Positions 34,054-42,906 of a stretch of DNA of 64,000 nt are shown piece after piece. The position numbers and the translations under genes are program-made. The DNA comes from an uncultured Pseudokineococcus sp. (lineage in GTDB: Bacteria > Actinomycetota > Actinomycetes > Actinomycetales > Quadrisphaeraceae), in the NCBI RefSeq assembly GCF_947499845.1, contig NZ_CANMPM010000006.1:1-64000 (forward strand), read 5' to 3'. Below the pieces are notes generated by a model that did no database searches, was not told where the DNA came from, and worked only from the letters and a program-made list of their open reading frames with translations. Numbering within the stretch: the first letter of the stretch is position 1; each line of letters opens with the position of its first letter.

Positions 34054-34361
34054 GCCTCGGCGAAGACCTGCGCGACCTCCGGCCAGAGCCGTGCGCGACC
34101 CTCCTCGACAGAGGTGAGGTCCGCGGCGTGGTCGTCGAGCACCACGAAGTCATGGGGGATGACGCGGCCCGACCGGTCTCGGCGACCGAGGGGGTCAGGG
34201 AAGCGGAGGGCGCCGCCGACAGCGGTCGTCTGCCACAGCTCGTCGTCCATCACTGCCCCATCGAAGGCGCCTTCGTAGGCAAGGAGGGGGTCGTCGAGCC
34301 CCCCGGTGCGCAAGATGCGGAAGCCCCAGGTCCGGCCCCGCGTGGCCCACAGGAAAGTCAC
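34017..34361 (-). CDS. 114-residue partner protein of the P-loop GTPase, unknown function
   Basis: A 114-residue protein that starts at GTG 34361 inside the stop of the GTPase gene (GTGA overlap, 34358–34361), so translation is coupled. N-terminus TFLWATRGRTWGFRILRTGG is rich in aromatic residues, followed by an acidic middle (DDPLLAYEGAF, MDDELWQ) and HDFVVLDDHAADL; no signal peptide or membrane segment. The compact alpha/beta look would suit an adaptor or GTPase-activating partner, but this is inference. Codon use and G+C are lower than in flanking genes, like its partner. The 3' end overlaps the NERD helicase gene by 37 bp. Confidence 0.75.
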   Translation of the reverse strand: MTFLWATRGRTWGFRILRTGGLDDPLLAYEGAFDGAVMDDELWQTTAVGGALRFPDPLGRRDRSGRVIPHDFVVLDDHAADLTSVEEGRARLWPEVAQVFAEAYESPIPPAPLP

Positions 34362-35503
34362 TCGAGGCCCCGGAGCAGCACCTTTGCTCGCTCTGCGTCC
34401 TCGAGCGCCAGCTTGAAGGCCGCCAACGTGGCCGCCGCGTACTCCTGCTTCTCGAGTGCGGTGGCGTGCACCTGCTTCAACTTTCCGCCAGCGAGGTCGG
34501 CAGCAGCCTTGGCGATGCGCGGCCCGAGTAGGCCAGCCAGCACCCCGGCAGGTCCCGGCAGCGGGAGCGGCACTCTCCGTCCTACTAGGAGACCTGCCAG
34601 ACCGTCGACGTTCTCGAGCAACGCGTCGCCGACCTTGGCGGGCAACGCCTTGAGGGACGCCCACCGGGCGTGGGTCTCGAGAGGCAGGACGGCCGCCATG
34701 GGGTGGATGAGGTCGACGCCTACGCGATCGAGTACGCGGATCCGCTCGGCGTCGAACTTGGCCGAGGACAAGAGCACGAAGTCCGCCCCGAGTGCGAGGG
34801 CCTCGTCGGCCTCGACGAGCTCGCCGACCGCTCGGCGCAGTGCGTCGAGGTCGTCGCCGGCCTTCTCGATCAGGAGGTCTCGGAAGTCGTAGACGTCCAT
34901 GTGGGGGAGCAGGTCGGCCTTGGAGAGCGCCATGACCCAGATGCGGGGGAAATTCGTCAAGCGTCCTTCGTCCGCGAGGAGACCGTCCTTCAAGGACAGC
35001 AGGCCGTTGCGTAGGTTCGTCATGAGGAGTTTGAGGTACTTCTCCTCCTGCCCGCTCTCCTCCACCAGGCGCTGTCCGTCGACGAGCACGAGAGCCACGT
35101 CGGCGCCAAGGAGCTGCTTGAAGGTCTCTACGCGTCGTCGCCCCTCCTCGGCGTTGACCGGAGTCTCCTCGAACCAGTCACCGGGGTAGTCGTGCCACAC
35201 CAGTCGGAGGGCGTCGACGGACGCCCTCTTGCGGGAGTCGCCCTTGAATCGGGCGGAGAACGCGTAACGGGATGCGCGGAACTTGTTGGTGGGTGGCCTC
35301 TTGTCCGCGTTGCGCATGCCGAGGTAGTTCTTGTGCAGACGGATGCCCTGACTGACGTCGTCGGCTGTGACGTTGTACAGGGATGTCCGGTCGAATTCGG
35401 CTTCCTGCATGGCGCCGTAAAAGGATGACAGCAGGACCGTCTTACCGCTGCCGCTCTCCCCGAAGACGGCGATCGACTGCTCCAGCACCTTCGGTGGCTT
35501 CAT
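34358..35503 (-). CDS. TRAFAC-like P-loop GTPase, possible conflict/defence system
   Basis: A 381-residue GTPase. G1/Walker A GESGSGKT at residues 15–22, a G3-like DYPG at 105–108 after a hydrophobic strand (LRLVWH), DVALVLVDGQ as the following strand, and a G4-like SKAD at 194–197 in place of NKxD. Residues 300–330 are hydrophobic and Gly/Pro-rich (GLLVGRRVPLPLPGPAGVLAGLLGP), perhaps a membrane-touching hairpin. The C-terminus is a charged helix. The wording resembles TRAFAC GTPases of multi-gene biological conflict systems (double-GTPase type). G+C is around 62% by eye against about 74% nearby, pointing to horizontal transfer. Operon with the 114-residue gene. Confidence 0.75.
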   Translation of the reverse strand: MKPPKVLEQSIAVFGESGSGKTVLLSSFYGAMQEAEFDRTSLYNVTADDVSQGIRLHKNYLGMRNADKRPPTNKFRASRYAFSARFKGDSRKRASVDALRLVWHDYPGDWFEETPVNAEEGRRRVETFKQLLGADVALVLVDGQRLVEESGQEEKYLKLLMTNLRNGLLSLKDGLLADEGRLTNFPRIWVMALSKADLLPHMDVYDFRDLLIEKAGDDLDALRRAVGELVEADEALALGADFVLLSSAKFDAERIRVLDRVGVDLIHPMAAVLPLETHARWASLKALPAKVGDALLENVDGLAGLLVGRRVPLPLPGPAGVLAGLLGPRIAKAAADLAGGKLKQVHATALEKQEYAAATLAAFKLALEDAERAKVLLRGLE

Positions 35504-35560
35504 GCCGCGACCCTATGCACTGCTGTTGGCCCGGCGCAGAGGAACCCGGGCGGGAACGCA

Positions 35561-35597
35561 CCGCAGCCCCCGCCGGCGGACCGGCGAGGGGCTGCGG
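35561..35597 (-). terminator. glnA terminator hairpin
   Basis: CCGCAGCCCC-CGCCGG with CCGGCG-AGGGGCTGCGG, about 16 bp with one bulged base and a CGGA loop, 15 bases after the glnA stop. Confidence 0.75.
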
Positions 35598-35611
35598 GAG
35601 GCCCGGACGAC

Positions 35612-37036
35612 TCAGATGTCGAAGTACATCTCGAACTCGTGGGGGTGCGGGCGGAAGCGGATCGGGTCGATCTCGTTGGTCCGCTTGTAGTCGATCCAGG
35701 TCTCGATGAGGTCCTCGGTGAAGACCCCGCCGCGGGTGAGGTACTCGTGGTCGGCCTCGAGCGCGTCGAGGACGGCGCCGAGCGAGCCGGGCACCTGGTC
35801 GATGGCCGCGTGCTCCTCGGGCGGGAGCTCGTAGAGGTCCTTGTCGACCGGGGCCGGCGGCTCGATGCGGTTCTGGATGCCGTCGAGACCCGCCATGAGC
35901 ATGGCCGCGAACGCCAGGTAGGGGTTGCTCGAGGGGTCCGGCACGCGGAACTCGATGCGCTTGGCCTTCGGGTTCGACCCCGTGATCGGGATGCGGACGC
36001 AGGCCGAGCGGTTGCGGGCCGAGTAGACGAGGTTGACCGGCGCCTCGTAGCCCGGCACCAGGCGGTGGTAGCTGTTCACCGTCGGGTTCGTGAAGGCCAG
36101 CAGCGACGGCGCGTGCTTGAGCAGGCCGCCGATGTACCAGCGGGCGACGTCGGAGAGGCCGCCGTAGCCGCGCTCGTCGAAGAAGAGCGGCGAGCCGTCC
36201 TTCCACAGCGACTGGTGCACGTGCATGCCCGAGCCGTTGTCGCCGAAGAGGGGCTTGGGCATGAAGGTCGCCGTCTTGCCGTGCTGGTGCGCCACGTTCT
36301 TGATGACGTACTTGAACAGCATGACCTTGTCGGCCGACTTGAACAGCTCGTCGAACTTGTAGTTGATCTCGGCCTGGCCGGCCGTGCCCACCTCGTGGTG
36401 GGCGCGCTCGACCTCGAGCCCGAGGGCGTCCAGGGCCAGGACCATCTGGTCGCGCAGGTCGGCGAAGTGGTCCACCGGCGGCACGGGGAAGTAGCCCCCC
36501 TTGTAGGGCGTCTTGTGCCCGAGGTTGCCGCCCTCCTCCTTGCGCCCCGTGTTCCAGGCGCCCTCGACGGAGTCGATGTGGTAGTAGCTCTCGTGCTGGT
36601 TCGTCTCGAAGCGGACGTCGTCGAAGACGTAGAACTCCGCCTCGGGGGCGAAGAACGCGGTGTCCGCGATCCCGGTCGAGCGCAGGTACTCCTCGGCGCG
36701 GCGGGCGATCTGCCGCGGGTCGCGGGAGTACGCCTCGTCGGTGAAGGGGTCGACGATGCCGAAGTTGACGACGAGCGTCTTCTCCGCCCGGAACGGGTCG
36801 ACGAAGGCGGTCTCGACGTCCGGCACCAGCTTCATGTCCGACTCGTGGATCGCCTGGAAGCCACGGATCGAGGAGCCGTCGAACATCTGGCCGGTGGTGA
36901 AGAAGTCCGCGTCCACGGAGGCGGCCGGCACGGTGAAGTGCTGCATCACCCCCGGCAGGTCGCAGAACCGGACGTCGATGAACTTGACGTCGTTCTCGGC
37001 GATGTAGGCGAGCACCTCGTCGGCGTTGGTGAACAT
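35612..37036 (-). CDS. glnA: Type I glutamine synthetase
   Basis: A 474-residue GS-I, the full family length. Seen: [20 protein letters not shown] (metal Glu), [10 protein letters not shown], the ATP-binding block [27 protein letters not shown] and the adenylylation-site region [11 protein letters not shown] with Tyr near residue 400, so it is the GS-I-beta, adenylylation-controlled kind. It makes glutamine from glutamate, ammonia and ATP and is the main nitrogen entry enzyme. Start ATG at 37036 follows AGGAGAGTGG. A four-half-site GlnR operator sits 175–212 bases upstream. Monocistronic, with its own terminator. Confidence 0.97.
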   Translation of the reverse strand: MFTNADEVLAYIAENDVKFIDVRFCDLPGVMQHFTVPAASVDADFFTTGQMFDGSSIRGFQAIHESDMKLVPDVETAFVDPFRAEKTLVVNFGIVDPFTDEAYSRDPRQIARRAEEYLRSTGIADTAFFAPEAEFYVFDDVRFETNQHESYYHIDSVEGAWNTGRKEEGGNLGHKTPYKGGYFPVPPVDHFADLRDQMVLALDALGLEVERAHHEVGTAGQAEINYKFDELFKSADKVMLFKYVIKNVAHQHGKTATFMPKPLFGDNGSGMHVHQSLWKDGSPLFFDERGYGGLSDVARWYIGGLLKHAPSLLAFTNPTVNSYHRLVPGYEAPVNLVYSARNRSACVRIPITGSNPKAKRIEFRVPDPSSNPYLAFAAMLMAGLDGIQNRIEPPAPVDKDLYELPPEEHAAIDQVPGSLGAVLDALEADHEYLTRGGVFTEDLIETWIDYKRTNEIDPIRFRPHPHEFEMYFDI

Positions 37037-37338
37037 CCACTCTCCTGGCGGGGTCGGAGGTCGTCGGTGGCGGTCGGGCCGCCGGTGGTGCCTGTGGTGG
37101 TCCCTCGGTGTCGTGCTGGGTGTCGTGCGGGTGGTGCGGGCGGCGGCGGGGCCCCGCGCTGCGGGAGCGGTCCGGCGCGCCGTCTCGGGAGGGGAACCTA
37201 GGAGCGGGCGGTTGCCCGCTCGTCACGCGAGTGTTTCCGACGTGTTGCGCGGCGCGCGGTTGCGACGCGCCGCGCGGGCCAGCCGGGCGGGCGGCACCGC
37301 CCGCGGGGCGCCGGAGGGCGCCCGTCTAGCGTGGCGCC
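37037..37338. other. Divergent glnA–RDD promoter region with long glnA leader
   Basis: About 300 bp between the glnA and RDD starts. It holds the GlnR operator at 37211–37248, a possible glnA -10 TAGGTT at 37195–37200 (minus strand) and then a leader of about 155 bases containing CACGACAC-type short repeats. No riboswitch fold was recognised. Confidence 0.55.
37211..37248 (-). promoter_or_regulatory. GlnR operator, four half-sites
   Basis: Read on the glnA strand: GCAAC-n6-GAAAC-n6-GTGAC-n6-GCAAC, all spacers exactly six bases. This is the a-b-a-b arrangement gTnAC-n6-GaAAC known for GlnR boxes at actinobacterial nitrogen genes, with one mismatch in the first and one in the last half-site. 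It should let GlnR adjust glnA to nitrogen supply and might also act on the divergent RDD gene. Confidence 0.8.
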
Positions 37339-37749
37339 GTGGCGAGGAGCGGACCGAGCGGTGCGGAGGCGTCCTGGCCGGGGCGCCGCCTGGGCCTGCC
37401 CCGGGAGGGCTCGCGGTCCGTCGCACGGACCGGTCGGCGGCTCGCCGGCGTCGCGGTCGACTGGGCGCTGGCGCTGCTCGTCTCGAGCGCCCTGCTGGGC
37501 GGCGACCCCTGGGCGACCCTCGGCGTCTTCGCGCTCCTGCACGCCGTCGGCGTCGGCACGGTGGGCGGCAGTCCCGGGCACCTGCTCCTCCGTGTGCGGG
37601 TGCTGCGCGTGGACGGCGCATGGCCCGGTCCGTGGCGCGCGCTCGTCCGCACCCTCCTGCTGTGCCTCGTCATCCCGGCCGCCATCTGGGACGCCGACCA
37701 GCGGGGGATGCACGACCGCCTGGCCGGCACCGTCGTCGTCCGCCGCTAG
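37339..37749 (+). CDS. RDD-family membrane protein
   Basis: A 136-residue protein with the RDD pattern: basic N-terminus with GRRLAGVAVDWALALLVSSAL (the R and D of the name), a second helix WATLGVFALLHAVGVGTV, the loop GGSPGHLLLRVRVLRVDG and a last helix LLLCLVIPAAIWDADQRGMHDRLAGTVVV. Divergent location next to glnA is common in actinobacteria. Function unknown; RDD proteins have been linked to ion transport and membrane stress. GTG at 37339. Confidence 0.88.
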   Translation: MARSGPSGAEASWPGRRLGLPREGSRSVARTGRRLAGVAVDWALALLVSSALLGGDPWATLGVFALLHAVGVGTVGGSPGHLLLRVRVLRVDGAWPGPWRALVRTLLLCLVIPAAIWDADQRGMHDRLAGTVVVRR

Positions 37750-37835
37750 GACGACCCGGGCGTCGGCGTCCGCCGGGCCCCCGCCGGGACGAGGACCGGA
37801 CGCCCCGCGCGGCGCAGGCCTGCCAGCATCGTGCC

Positions 37836-38486
37836 GTGACCGAGCTCCCGCCGCCGACGCCCACCGCCGGACCCGCCGCGCCGCGCGTGCGACCCGCCTC
37901 CGGCGCCGGGGCGCGCGACGACGTCCTCGTCGTCGCCGCCCTGGCGGTGGAGGCCGTCCACGTGCCCGCGCACCTGCCCCTGCTGCTCACGGGGCCGGGC
38001 AAGACGGCCGCGGCCACGGCGGTCGCCGCCGTCCTGGCCGCCCGGCAGCCAGCCGATCGCCCGCTCGTCGTGGGCGTCGGCACCGCGGGCGCGCTGCGCG
38101 CGGGCGTGAGAGGCCTGCACGTGCCGCGCAGCGTGGTGCACCACGACATCTCCGCCGACGCCCTGGCCCGTCTCGGCGCGCCGACGACCACGGAGCTGGC
38201 GCTGGACGCGCTGCCGGGGGAAGCCTCGGGAGATGTGGTGCTCGCCACGGGCGACGTCTTCGTGGCCGACGAGGACGTCCGGGAGCGGCTCGCGCGGCGC
38301 GCCCACCTCGTCGACATGGAGGGCTTCGCCGTGGCGTGGGCCGCCCGGTCGCTGGGCGCGCGCGTCGTGCTCGCCAAGCACGTCAGCGACGCCGCCGACG
38401 AGGGCGCCTGGTCGTGGCCGGACGCCGTCGCCGCGAGCGCGCGGGCGCTGGGGGAGTGGCTGGCCGGCGTCCTGCCCCCGCGCTGA
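37836..38486 (+). CDS. Nucleoside phosphorylase/MTA–SAH nucleosidase-like protein
   Basis: A 216-residue protein of the PNP/UDP phosphorylase superfamily. The glycine-rich LLLTGPGKTAAATAVAAVLA and LVVGVGTAGALR give the first half of the base/ribose pocket, and LVDMEGFAVAWAAR carries the ME(G/S)xA motif that binds ribose and base. KHVSDAADE provides the catalytic Asp region. It is close to 5'-methylthioadenosine/S-adenosylhomocysteine nucleosidases; exact nucleoside is uncertain. GTG at 37836, preceded by a 35-residue-long low-complexity N-terminus. Confidence 0.8.
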   Translation: MTELPPPTPTAGPAAPRVRPASGAGARDDVLVVAALAVEAVHVPAHLPLLLTGPGKTAAATAVAAVLAARQPADRPLVVGVGTAGALRAGVRGLHVPRSVVHHDISADALARLGAPTTTELALDALPGEASGDVVLATGDVFVADEDVRERLARRAHLVDMEGFAVAWAARSLGARVVLAKHVSDAADEGAWSWPDAVAASARALGEWLAGVLPPR

Positions 38487-38528
38487 GGCCGCGGCGGCGG
38501 GCCCGGGCGCGCCGGTGCGAGGCCGGCG

Positions 38529-39329
38529 TCAGCGGCCGCGGGCCGCCTTGCGGTCGGGACGGGCGCGCATCGGGTCGACGCCCTTGGGGACGGGCATCCG
38601 CATGCCGCCGATGGCGCGCAGACGACCCTGCACCTGGCCCATCTCCGCCTTCGTCATCACGGGCTTGAGGCGCTGCACCTTGCGGGCGAGCTTCGGGAGC
38701 GGCACCTGGCCCTCGCCGGAGCCGGCCTGCAGGACGTGCACGGGGACGCTCGGCACCACGCGCGCGACCTTGCGCCGCTCGCCCTCGAGCAGCTTGGCGA
38801 CGCGGTGCGGGGCGCCGTCGCCCACGAGCACGACGCCCGCGCGGCCGACGCCGCGGAAGACGGAGTCCTGCGTGCGCGGGTCGATGGCGACGGGCTCCTC
38901 GCCGATGTCCCAGCCCCGGCGGATGGAGCGCAGGGCGGCGCCCGCCGCACCCGGTCGGCCCTCGATCTGGCTGTACGCCGCGGCCTCGGCCTTGCGGGCC
39001 AGGACGACCATGGCGCCGAGCAGGGCCAGGGGCAGGCCGATGACCGTGAGGTAGATCGGGTGGCCGACGGCGAAGCCGATGACCAGGGCCACGACGAGCA
39101 CGGCGGCCGCGACGCCGAGCATCCACCAGGTGACCGACGGGTCGGCCTTCCGGGTCATGTCGTAGACCTGGTGCATCTGCGCGATGCGGCCGGTGGGGCG
39201 CCCGTCGGGGCCGAACTTCGGACGGGCGCGGCGGCGGCGCAGGGCCGCGAGCGGCCCCCGCCCACCGGTCCCGTCGGCGCCCTTGCCGGCGGCGTTGGCG
39301 GGGGGCGGGGCGGGTGCGCGACGAGCCAT
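38529..39329 (-). CDS. DUF4191 membrane protein linked to lipA
   Basis: A 266-residue protein with two adjacent transmembrane helices at about residues 67–110 (WWMLGVAAAVLVVALVIGF, YLTVIGLPLALLGAMVVLA), preceded by RIAQMHQVYDMTRKADP and followed by a soluble part with DPRTQDSVFRGVGRAGVVLVG. This is the actinobacterial DUF4191 family, which is normally found just downstream of lipA, as here (114 bp after it, same strand). Function unknown; a link to lipoate or membrane handling is only by neighbourhood. Confidence 0.88.
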   Translation of the reverse strand: MARRAPAPPPANAAGKGADGTGGRGPLAALRRRRARPKFGPDGRPTGRIAQMHQVYDMTRKADPSVTWWMLGVAAAVLVVALVIGFAVGHPIYLTVIGLPLALLGAMVVLARKAEAAAYSQIEGRPGAAGAALRSIRRGWDIGEEPVAIDPRTQDSVFRGVGRAGVVLVGDGAPHRVAKLLEGERRKVARVVPSVPVHVLQAGSGEGQVPLPKLARKVQRLKPVMTKAEMGQVQGRLRAIGGMRMPVPKGVDPMRARPDRKAARGR

Positions 39330-39443
39330 GCCCGTCAGGATACGGGCCGTCGGCGGGCGCGCCGCCGCCCCCGCCGGAGAGGGGGCGGGGGCGGCGCGTC
39401 AGGTCGTCAGGGGCGACCGGGCGTCAGGAGCGCGGTGGGGCCG

Positions 39444-40448
39444 TCAGGAGCGGGCGAGCAGCGCGGACGCCTCCTGGCGGGCGGGCTGCTCGACGTCCAG
39501 GTGGCTGAGCTCGGGAGGGATGGTGGCGCCGCGGCGCTTCATCGCCCCGGCCCACAGCCGCCCCGCGCGGTAGGAGGAGCGGACGAGCGGCCCGCTCATG
39601 ACGCCGGCGAAGCCCATCTCCTCGGCCGCGTCGCGCAGCTCGACGAACTCCTCGGGCTTGACCCAGCGGTCCACCGGGTGGTGGCGGGGGCTGGGGCGCA
39701 GGTACTGGGTGATGGTGACGAGGTCGCACCCGGCCTCGTGGAGGTCGCGCAGCGCCTCTACGATCTCCTCGGTGGTCTCACCCATGCCCAGGATGAGGTT
39801 GGACTTCGTCACGTGCCCGGCGCGGCGGCCCTGCGTGATGACGTCGAGGGAGCGCTCGTAGCGGAAGGCCGGGCGGATGCGCTTGAAGATGCGCGGCACC
39901 GTCTCGACGTTGTGCGCGAAGACCTGCGGGCCCGCGTCGAGCACCTGGCCGACGAGCTCGGGGACGCCGTTGAAGTCCGGCACGAGGATCTCGACGCCCG
40001 TGCCGGGGTTGAGCTCGCGGATGGCGCGGATCGTCTCGGCGTAGAGCCAGGCGCCGCCGTCCTCGAGGTCGTCGCGGGCGACGCCCGTGACGGTGGCGTA
40101 GCGCAGGCCCATGGCCTGCACGCTCTCGGCGACGCGGCGCGGCTCGTCCCGGTCCAGCGGCGACGGGCGGCCGGTGTCGATCTGGCAGAAGTCGCAGCGC
40201 CGCGAGCACTGCTCGCCGCCGATGAGGAAGGTGGCCTCGCGGTCCTCCCAGCACTCGAAGATGTTGGGGCAGCCCGCCTCCTCGCACACCGTGTGGAGGC
40301 CCTCGCGCTTCACGAGGCCCTTCAGCTCGGAGTACTCCGGACCCATCTTCGCCTTCGTGCGGATCCACGAGGGCTTCTTCTCGATGGGGGTCTCGGCGTT
40401 GCGCGCCTCGACGCGCAGCATCTTGCGTCCCTCGGGTGCGACCGTCAC
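39444..40448 (-). CDS. lipA: Lipoyl synthase (radical SAM)
   Basis: A 334-residue LipA. It inserts two sulfurs into octanoyl groups on carrier proteins. Both iron-sulfur motifs are visible: auxiliary-cluster Cys55, Cys60 and Cys66 in [12 protein letters not shown], and the radical [11 protein letters not shown] (Cys81, 85, 88). The C-terminal R-S-S-Y motif, with the Ser ligand of the auxiliary cluster, is seen as [12 protein letters not shown] at 40448. Downstream DUF4191; the products serve sucB and the glycine cleavage system, both represented in this window. Confidence 0.97.
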   Translation of the reverse strand: MTVAPEGRKMLRVEARNAETPIEKKPSWIRTKAKMGPEYSELKGLVKREGLHTVCEEAGCPNIFECWEDREATFLIGGEQCSRRCDFCQIDTGRPSPLDRDEPRRVAESVQAMGLRYATVTGVARDDLEDGGAWLYAETIRAIRELNPGTGVEILVPDFNGVPELVGQVLDAGPQVFAHNVETVPRIFKRIRPAFRYERSLDVITQGRRAGHVTKSNLILGMGETTEEIVEALRDLHEAGCDLVTITQYLRPSPRHHPVDRWVKPEEFVELRDAAEEMGFAGVMSGPLVRSSYRAGRLWAGAMKRRGATIPPELSHLDVEQPARQEASALLARS

Positions 40449-40471
40449 GCGCTCCAGCGTACGCGCGCGGG

Positions 40472-41920
40472 TCAGGCCCGCCAGCCGCCCTCGTCGACGC
40501 CGCCCGGCACGTCGGCGGACGGGTCGTAGGGCGTGCGCGTGAGCCGGAAGGTCGCGAGGTCGAGGTGCGAGGGGCGCCCGTCGCCGTCGCGGAGCACCCG
40601 CAGGCGCTCCCCGGCGTAGTAGGCGTCGAGGCCGACCCACGTGCCGTCGCCGGCGGGGGAGCGGCGGAAGCGGGAGGACCGGCCGGGGCGGCCCAGCCCC
40701 TCGAGGAGGAAGCCGTCGGCCTCCGAGCGCACCACGAGCGGGGAGGGGCCCCAGTACCAGGGGCCGACGAGCTCGAGCACGTCGTCGGCGACGGGGCTGG
40801 GGGACCAGGGCTCGGGCAGCCGCGGCTCGGCCTCGGCGAGGGTGTCGAGCAGGCGCAGGGGGAGGTCCCCGAAGCCGGTCGTCGAGCTCGTCATGGCGAC
40901 GACGCCGTCGCCGCTCGCCACGTCGACCTGGAGCCCGGCGATGAAGCCCGGCATCGAGCCGCCGTGGCCGACGAGGCGCCGCCCGCCGAGGTTCCAGACC
41001 TGGACGCCGAGGCCGTACCCGACGCCCCACCCGGCGCCGCGGGGGTCGTCCACCGCCTGCGGCGTCGTCATGAGCCGGAGCGCCTCGTCGCTGACGACGC
41101 CGGCGGCGGTCGGCGAGCCCGCGAGGAGGGCGGCGAAGCGCGCCATGTCCGGCACGCTCGCCCACACCTGGCCCGCGGGGGCCATCGCCCCGGCGTCGTG
41201 CTCGGGCTCGGGGAGGACGACGTCGGCCCAGGGGTGGACGGCGAGCCCGGCGGCGGAGTCCTCGTCGCGCCGGAAGCCGGCGCGGTCCATGCCCAGCGGG
41301 TCGAGGACGTCGGCCCTCAGCGCCTCGTGCCACGGCCGCCCCCGCAGCCGGGCGAGGAGCTCGCCGAGGACGGCGAAGCCCGTGTTCGAGTAGTGGAAGC
41401 GCGTGCCGGGGCGGTGCCGCCGGGCGTCCGCCGTGAGCGCGGGCGCCAGGGCCGCCCAGTCGCCGCCCGGCGTGCGCTCCCACCACGGCCCGGCGCCGTC
41501 GTTCTCCGCCTGCAGGCCGGAGGCCTGGCCGAGCAGCTGCCCCACGGTGAGGGCGCCGACGTCCGCGCGGTCGGAGCCCAGCTCGGGCAGGTGCCGCCCC
41601 ACCGGGTCCTCGAGGTGGAGGAGCCCCTCGTCGTGGGCGCGCATGAGCGCGGTGGCGACGAGCGGCTTGGTGATGGAGCCGATGCGGTAGCGCGTCGTGG
41701 GGGCCGGGGCCGACGGCGGCTCGCCCGGCCCGCTCGTGCTGCCGCGCGCCGCCCACCAGACGAGGTGGCCGTCGCGCACCAGGCCGGCGACCACCGACGG
41801 CAGGCGGCGGTCGACCTGCTCGCGCGCCAGCAGGTGCAGGAGGCGGTCGGTCGTGCTCTCGCGCAGGGGCGAGGGCGCGGGGGGCTCGGGCGGCTGCGGG
41901 GTCTGCGAGGGGGCGGTCAC
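40472..41920 (-). CDS. Serine hydrolase of the beta-lactamase/class C-like (PF00144) family
   Basis: A 482-residue, probably cytoplasmic, penicillin-binding-like hydrolase. Catalytic motifs: SITKPLVAT (Ser-x-x-Lys), [10 protein letters not shown] (Tyr-x-Asn) and GHGGSMPGF (His-x-Gly). A C-terminal beta-rich domain follows ([16 protein letters not shown] onward), as in DUF3471-bearing members. No signal peptide. Start is uncertain: GTG 41920 avoids overlap with the divergent LLM gene, whereas ATG 41941 would overlap its start. Likely an esterase or D-aminopeptidase-type enzyme; true beta-lactamase activity is doubtful. Confidence 0.85.
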   Translation of the reverse strand: MTAPSQTPQPPEPPAPSPLRESTTDRLLHLLAREQVDRRLPSVVAGLVRDGHLVWWAARGSTSGPGEPPSAPAPTTRYRIGSITKPLVATALMRAHDEGLLHLEDPVGRHLPELGSDRADVGALTVGQLLGQASGLQAENDGAGPWWERTPGGDWAALAPALTADARRHRPGTRFHYSNTGFAVLGELLARLRGRPWHEALRADVLDPLGMDRAGFRRDEDSAAGLAVHPWADVVLPEPEHDAGAMAPAGQVWASVPDMARFAALLAGSPTAAGVVSDEALRLMTTPQAVDDPRGAGWGVGYGLGVQVWNLGGRRLVGHGGSMPGFIAGLQVDVASGDGVVAMTSSTTGFGDLPLRLLDTLAEAEPRLPEPWSPSPVADDVLELVGPWYWGPSPLVVRSEADGFLLEGLGRPGRSSRFRRSPAGDGTWVGLDAYYAGERLRVLRDGDGRPSHLDLATFRLTRTPYDPSADVPGGVDEGGWRA

Positions 41921-41939
41921 ACGGGCCAGGATGGCGCCC

Positions 41940-42875
41940 ATGGACCTCCGCGTGTTCACCGAGCCCCAGCAGGGCGCCACCTACGACGACCTCCTCGCCG
42001 TCGCGCGCACCGCCGAGGCGGCCGGCTACGACGCCTTCTTCCGCTCCGACCACTACCTCGTCATGGGCGACGGCGACGGGCTGCCGGGCCCCACGGACGC
42101 GTGGACGACGCTGGCCGGGCTCGCCCGCGAGACCTCCACCATCCGCCTCGGCACGCTCGTGTCCTCGGCCACCTTCCGCCACCCCGGGGTGCTCGCGGTG
42201 CAGGTGGCGCAGGTGGACCAGATGTCGGGCGGCCGCGTCGAGCTCGGCCTCGGCTCCGGCTGGTACGAGGAGGAGCACCGCGCCTACGGCATCCCCTTCC
42301 CGGACGTGCGCGAGCGCTTCGACCGCTACGCCGAGCAGCTCGCCGTCGTCGCCGGCCTCCTCGGCACGCCGGCGGGCGAGACCTTCTCCTTCGCGGGGGA
42401 CCACTACGAGCTCGTCGACTCCCCGGCGCTGCCCAAGCCGGTGCAGGCGCGCGTGCCCGTCGTCGTCGGCGGCGGCGGCAAGCGGCGCACGCCCGCGCTG
42501 GCCGCCCGGTACGCCACCGAGTTCAACCTGCCGTTCGGGTCCGTCGAGGACGTCCGCACCCAGTTCGGCCGGGTCCGCGACGCGTGCGCTCAGGCCGGGC
42601 GCGACGCGGGCGAGCTCACGTGGTCGTCGGCGCTCGTGGCGTGCGTCGGCCGCCACGACGCCGAGGTGGCCCGCCGCGCGGCGGCCATCGGGCGCGACGT
42701 CGAGGAGCTGCGGGCCAACGGCCTGGCGGGCACGCCCGACGAGGTCGTCGAGAAGCTCGGGCGCTACGCGGCGGTCGGGTCGCGGCGCACCTACTGCCAG
42801 TTCCTCGACCTGGGCGACCTCGACCACGTCGAGCTCGTGGCCGAGCGCGTGATGCCGCAGGTCGCCGCCCTCTGA
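41940..42875 (+). CDS. LLM-class (luciferase-like) F420- or FMN-dependent oxidoreductase
   Basis: A 311-residue TIM-barrel flavin/deazaflavin oxidoreductase. Family blocks: [50 protein letters not shown] and [20 protein letters not shown]. The SDHY and G-S-A-TFRHP wording suits the F420-dependent TIGR03560-type group. ATG 41940 or 41931 are both possible. Divergent from the serine hydrolase with nearly abutting starts. The C-terminus carries a normal [14 protein letters not shown] helix. Substrate unknown. Confidence 0.87.
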   Translation: MDLRVFTEPQQGATYDDLLAVARTAEAAGYDAFFRSDHYLVMGDGDGLPGPTDAWTTLAGLARETSTIRLGTLVSSATFRHPGVLAVQVAQVDQMSGGRVELGLGSGWYEEEHRAYGIPFPDVRERFDRYAEQLAVVAGLLGTPAGETFSFAGDHYELVDSPALPKPVQARVPVVVGGGGKRRTPALAARYATEFNLPFGSVEDVRTQFGRVRDACAQAGRDAGELTWSSALVACVGRHDAEVARRAAAIGRDVEELRANGLAGTPDEVVEKLGRYAAVGSRRTYCQFLDLGDLDHVELVAERVMPQVAAL

Positions 42876-42878
42876 GGG

Positions 42879-42897
42879 CGGCCCCGGGCGGGGGCCG
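42879..42897. terminator. Short G/C hairpin between convergent genes
   Basis: CGGCCCC-GGGCG-GGGGCCG directly after the LLM stop and 10 bases before the lipB stop; can serve both. Confidence 0.5.
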
Positions 42898-42906
42898 GGC
42901 GCCCGC

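Noticed and set aside
40472-41920. True beta-lactamase (resistance gene)
   Set aside because: It has the SxxK, YxN and HxG motifs of the wide PF00144 family but no signal peptide and an added C-terminal domain; more likely an esterase or peptidase.
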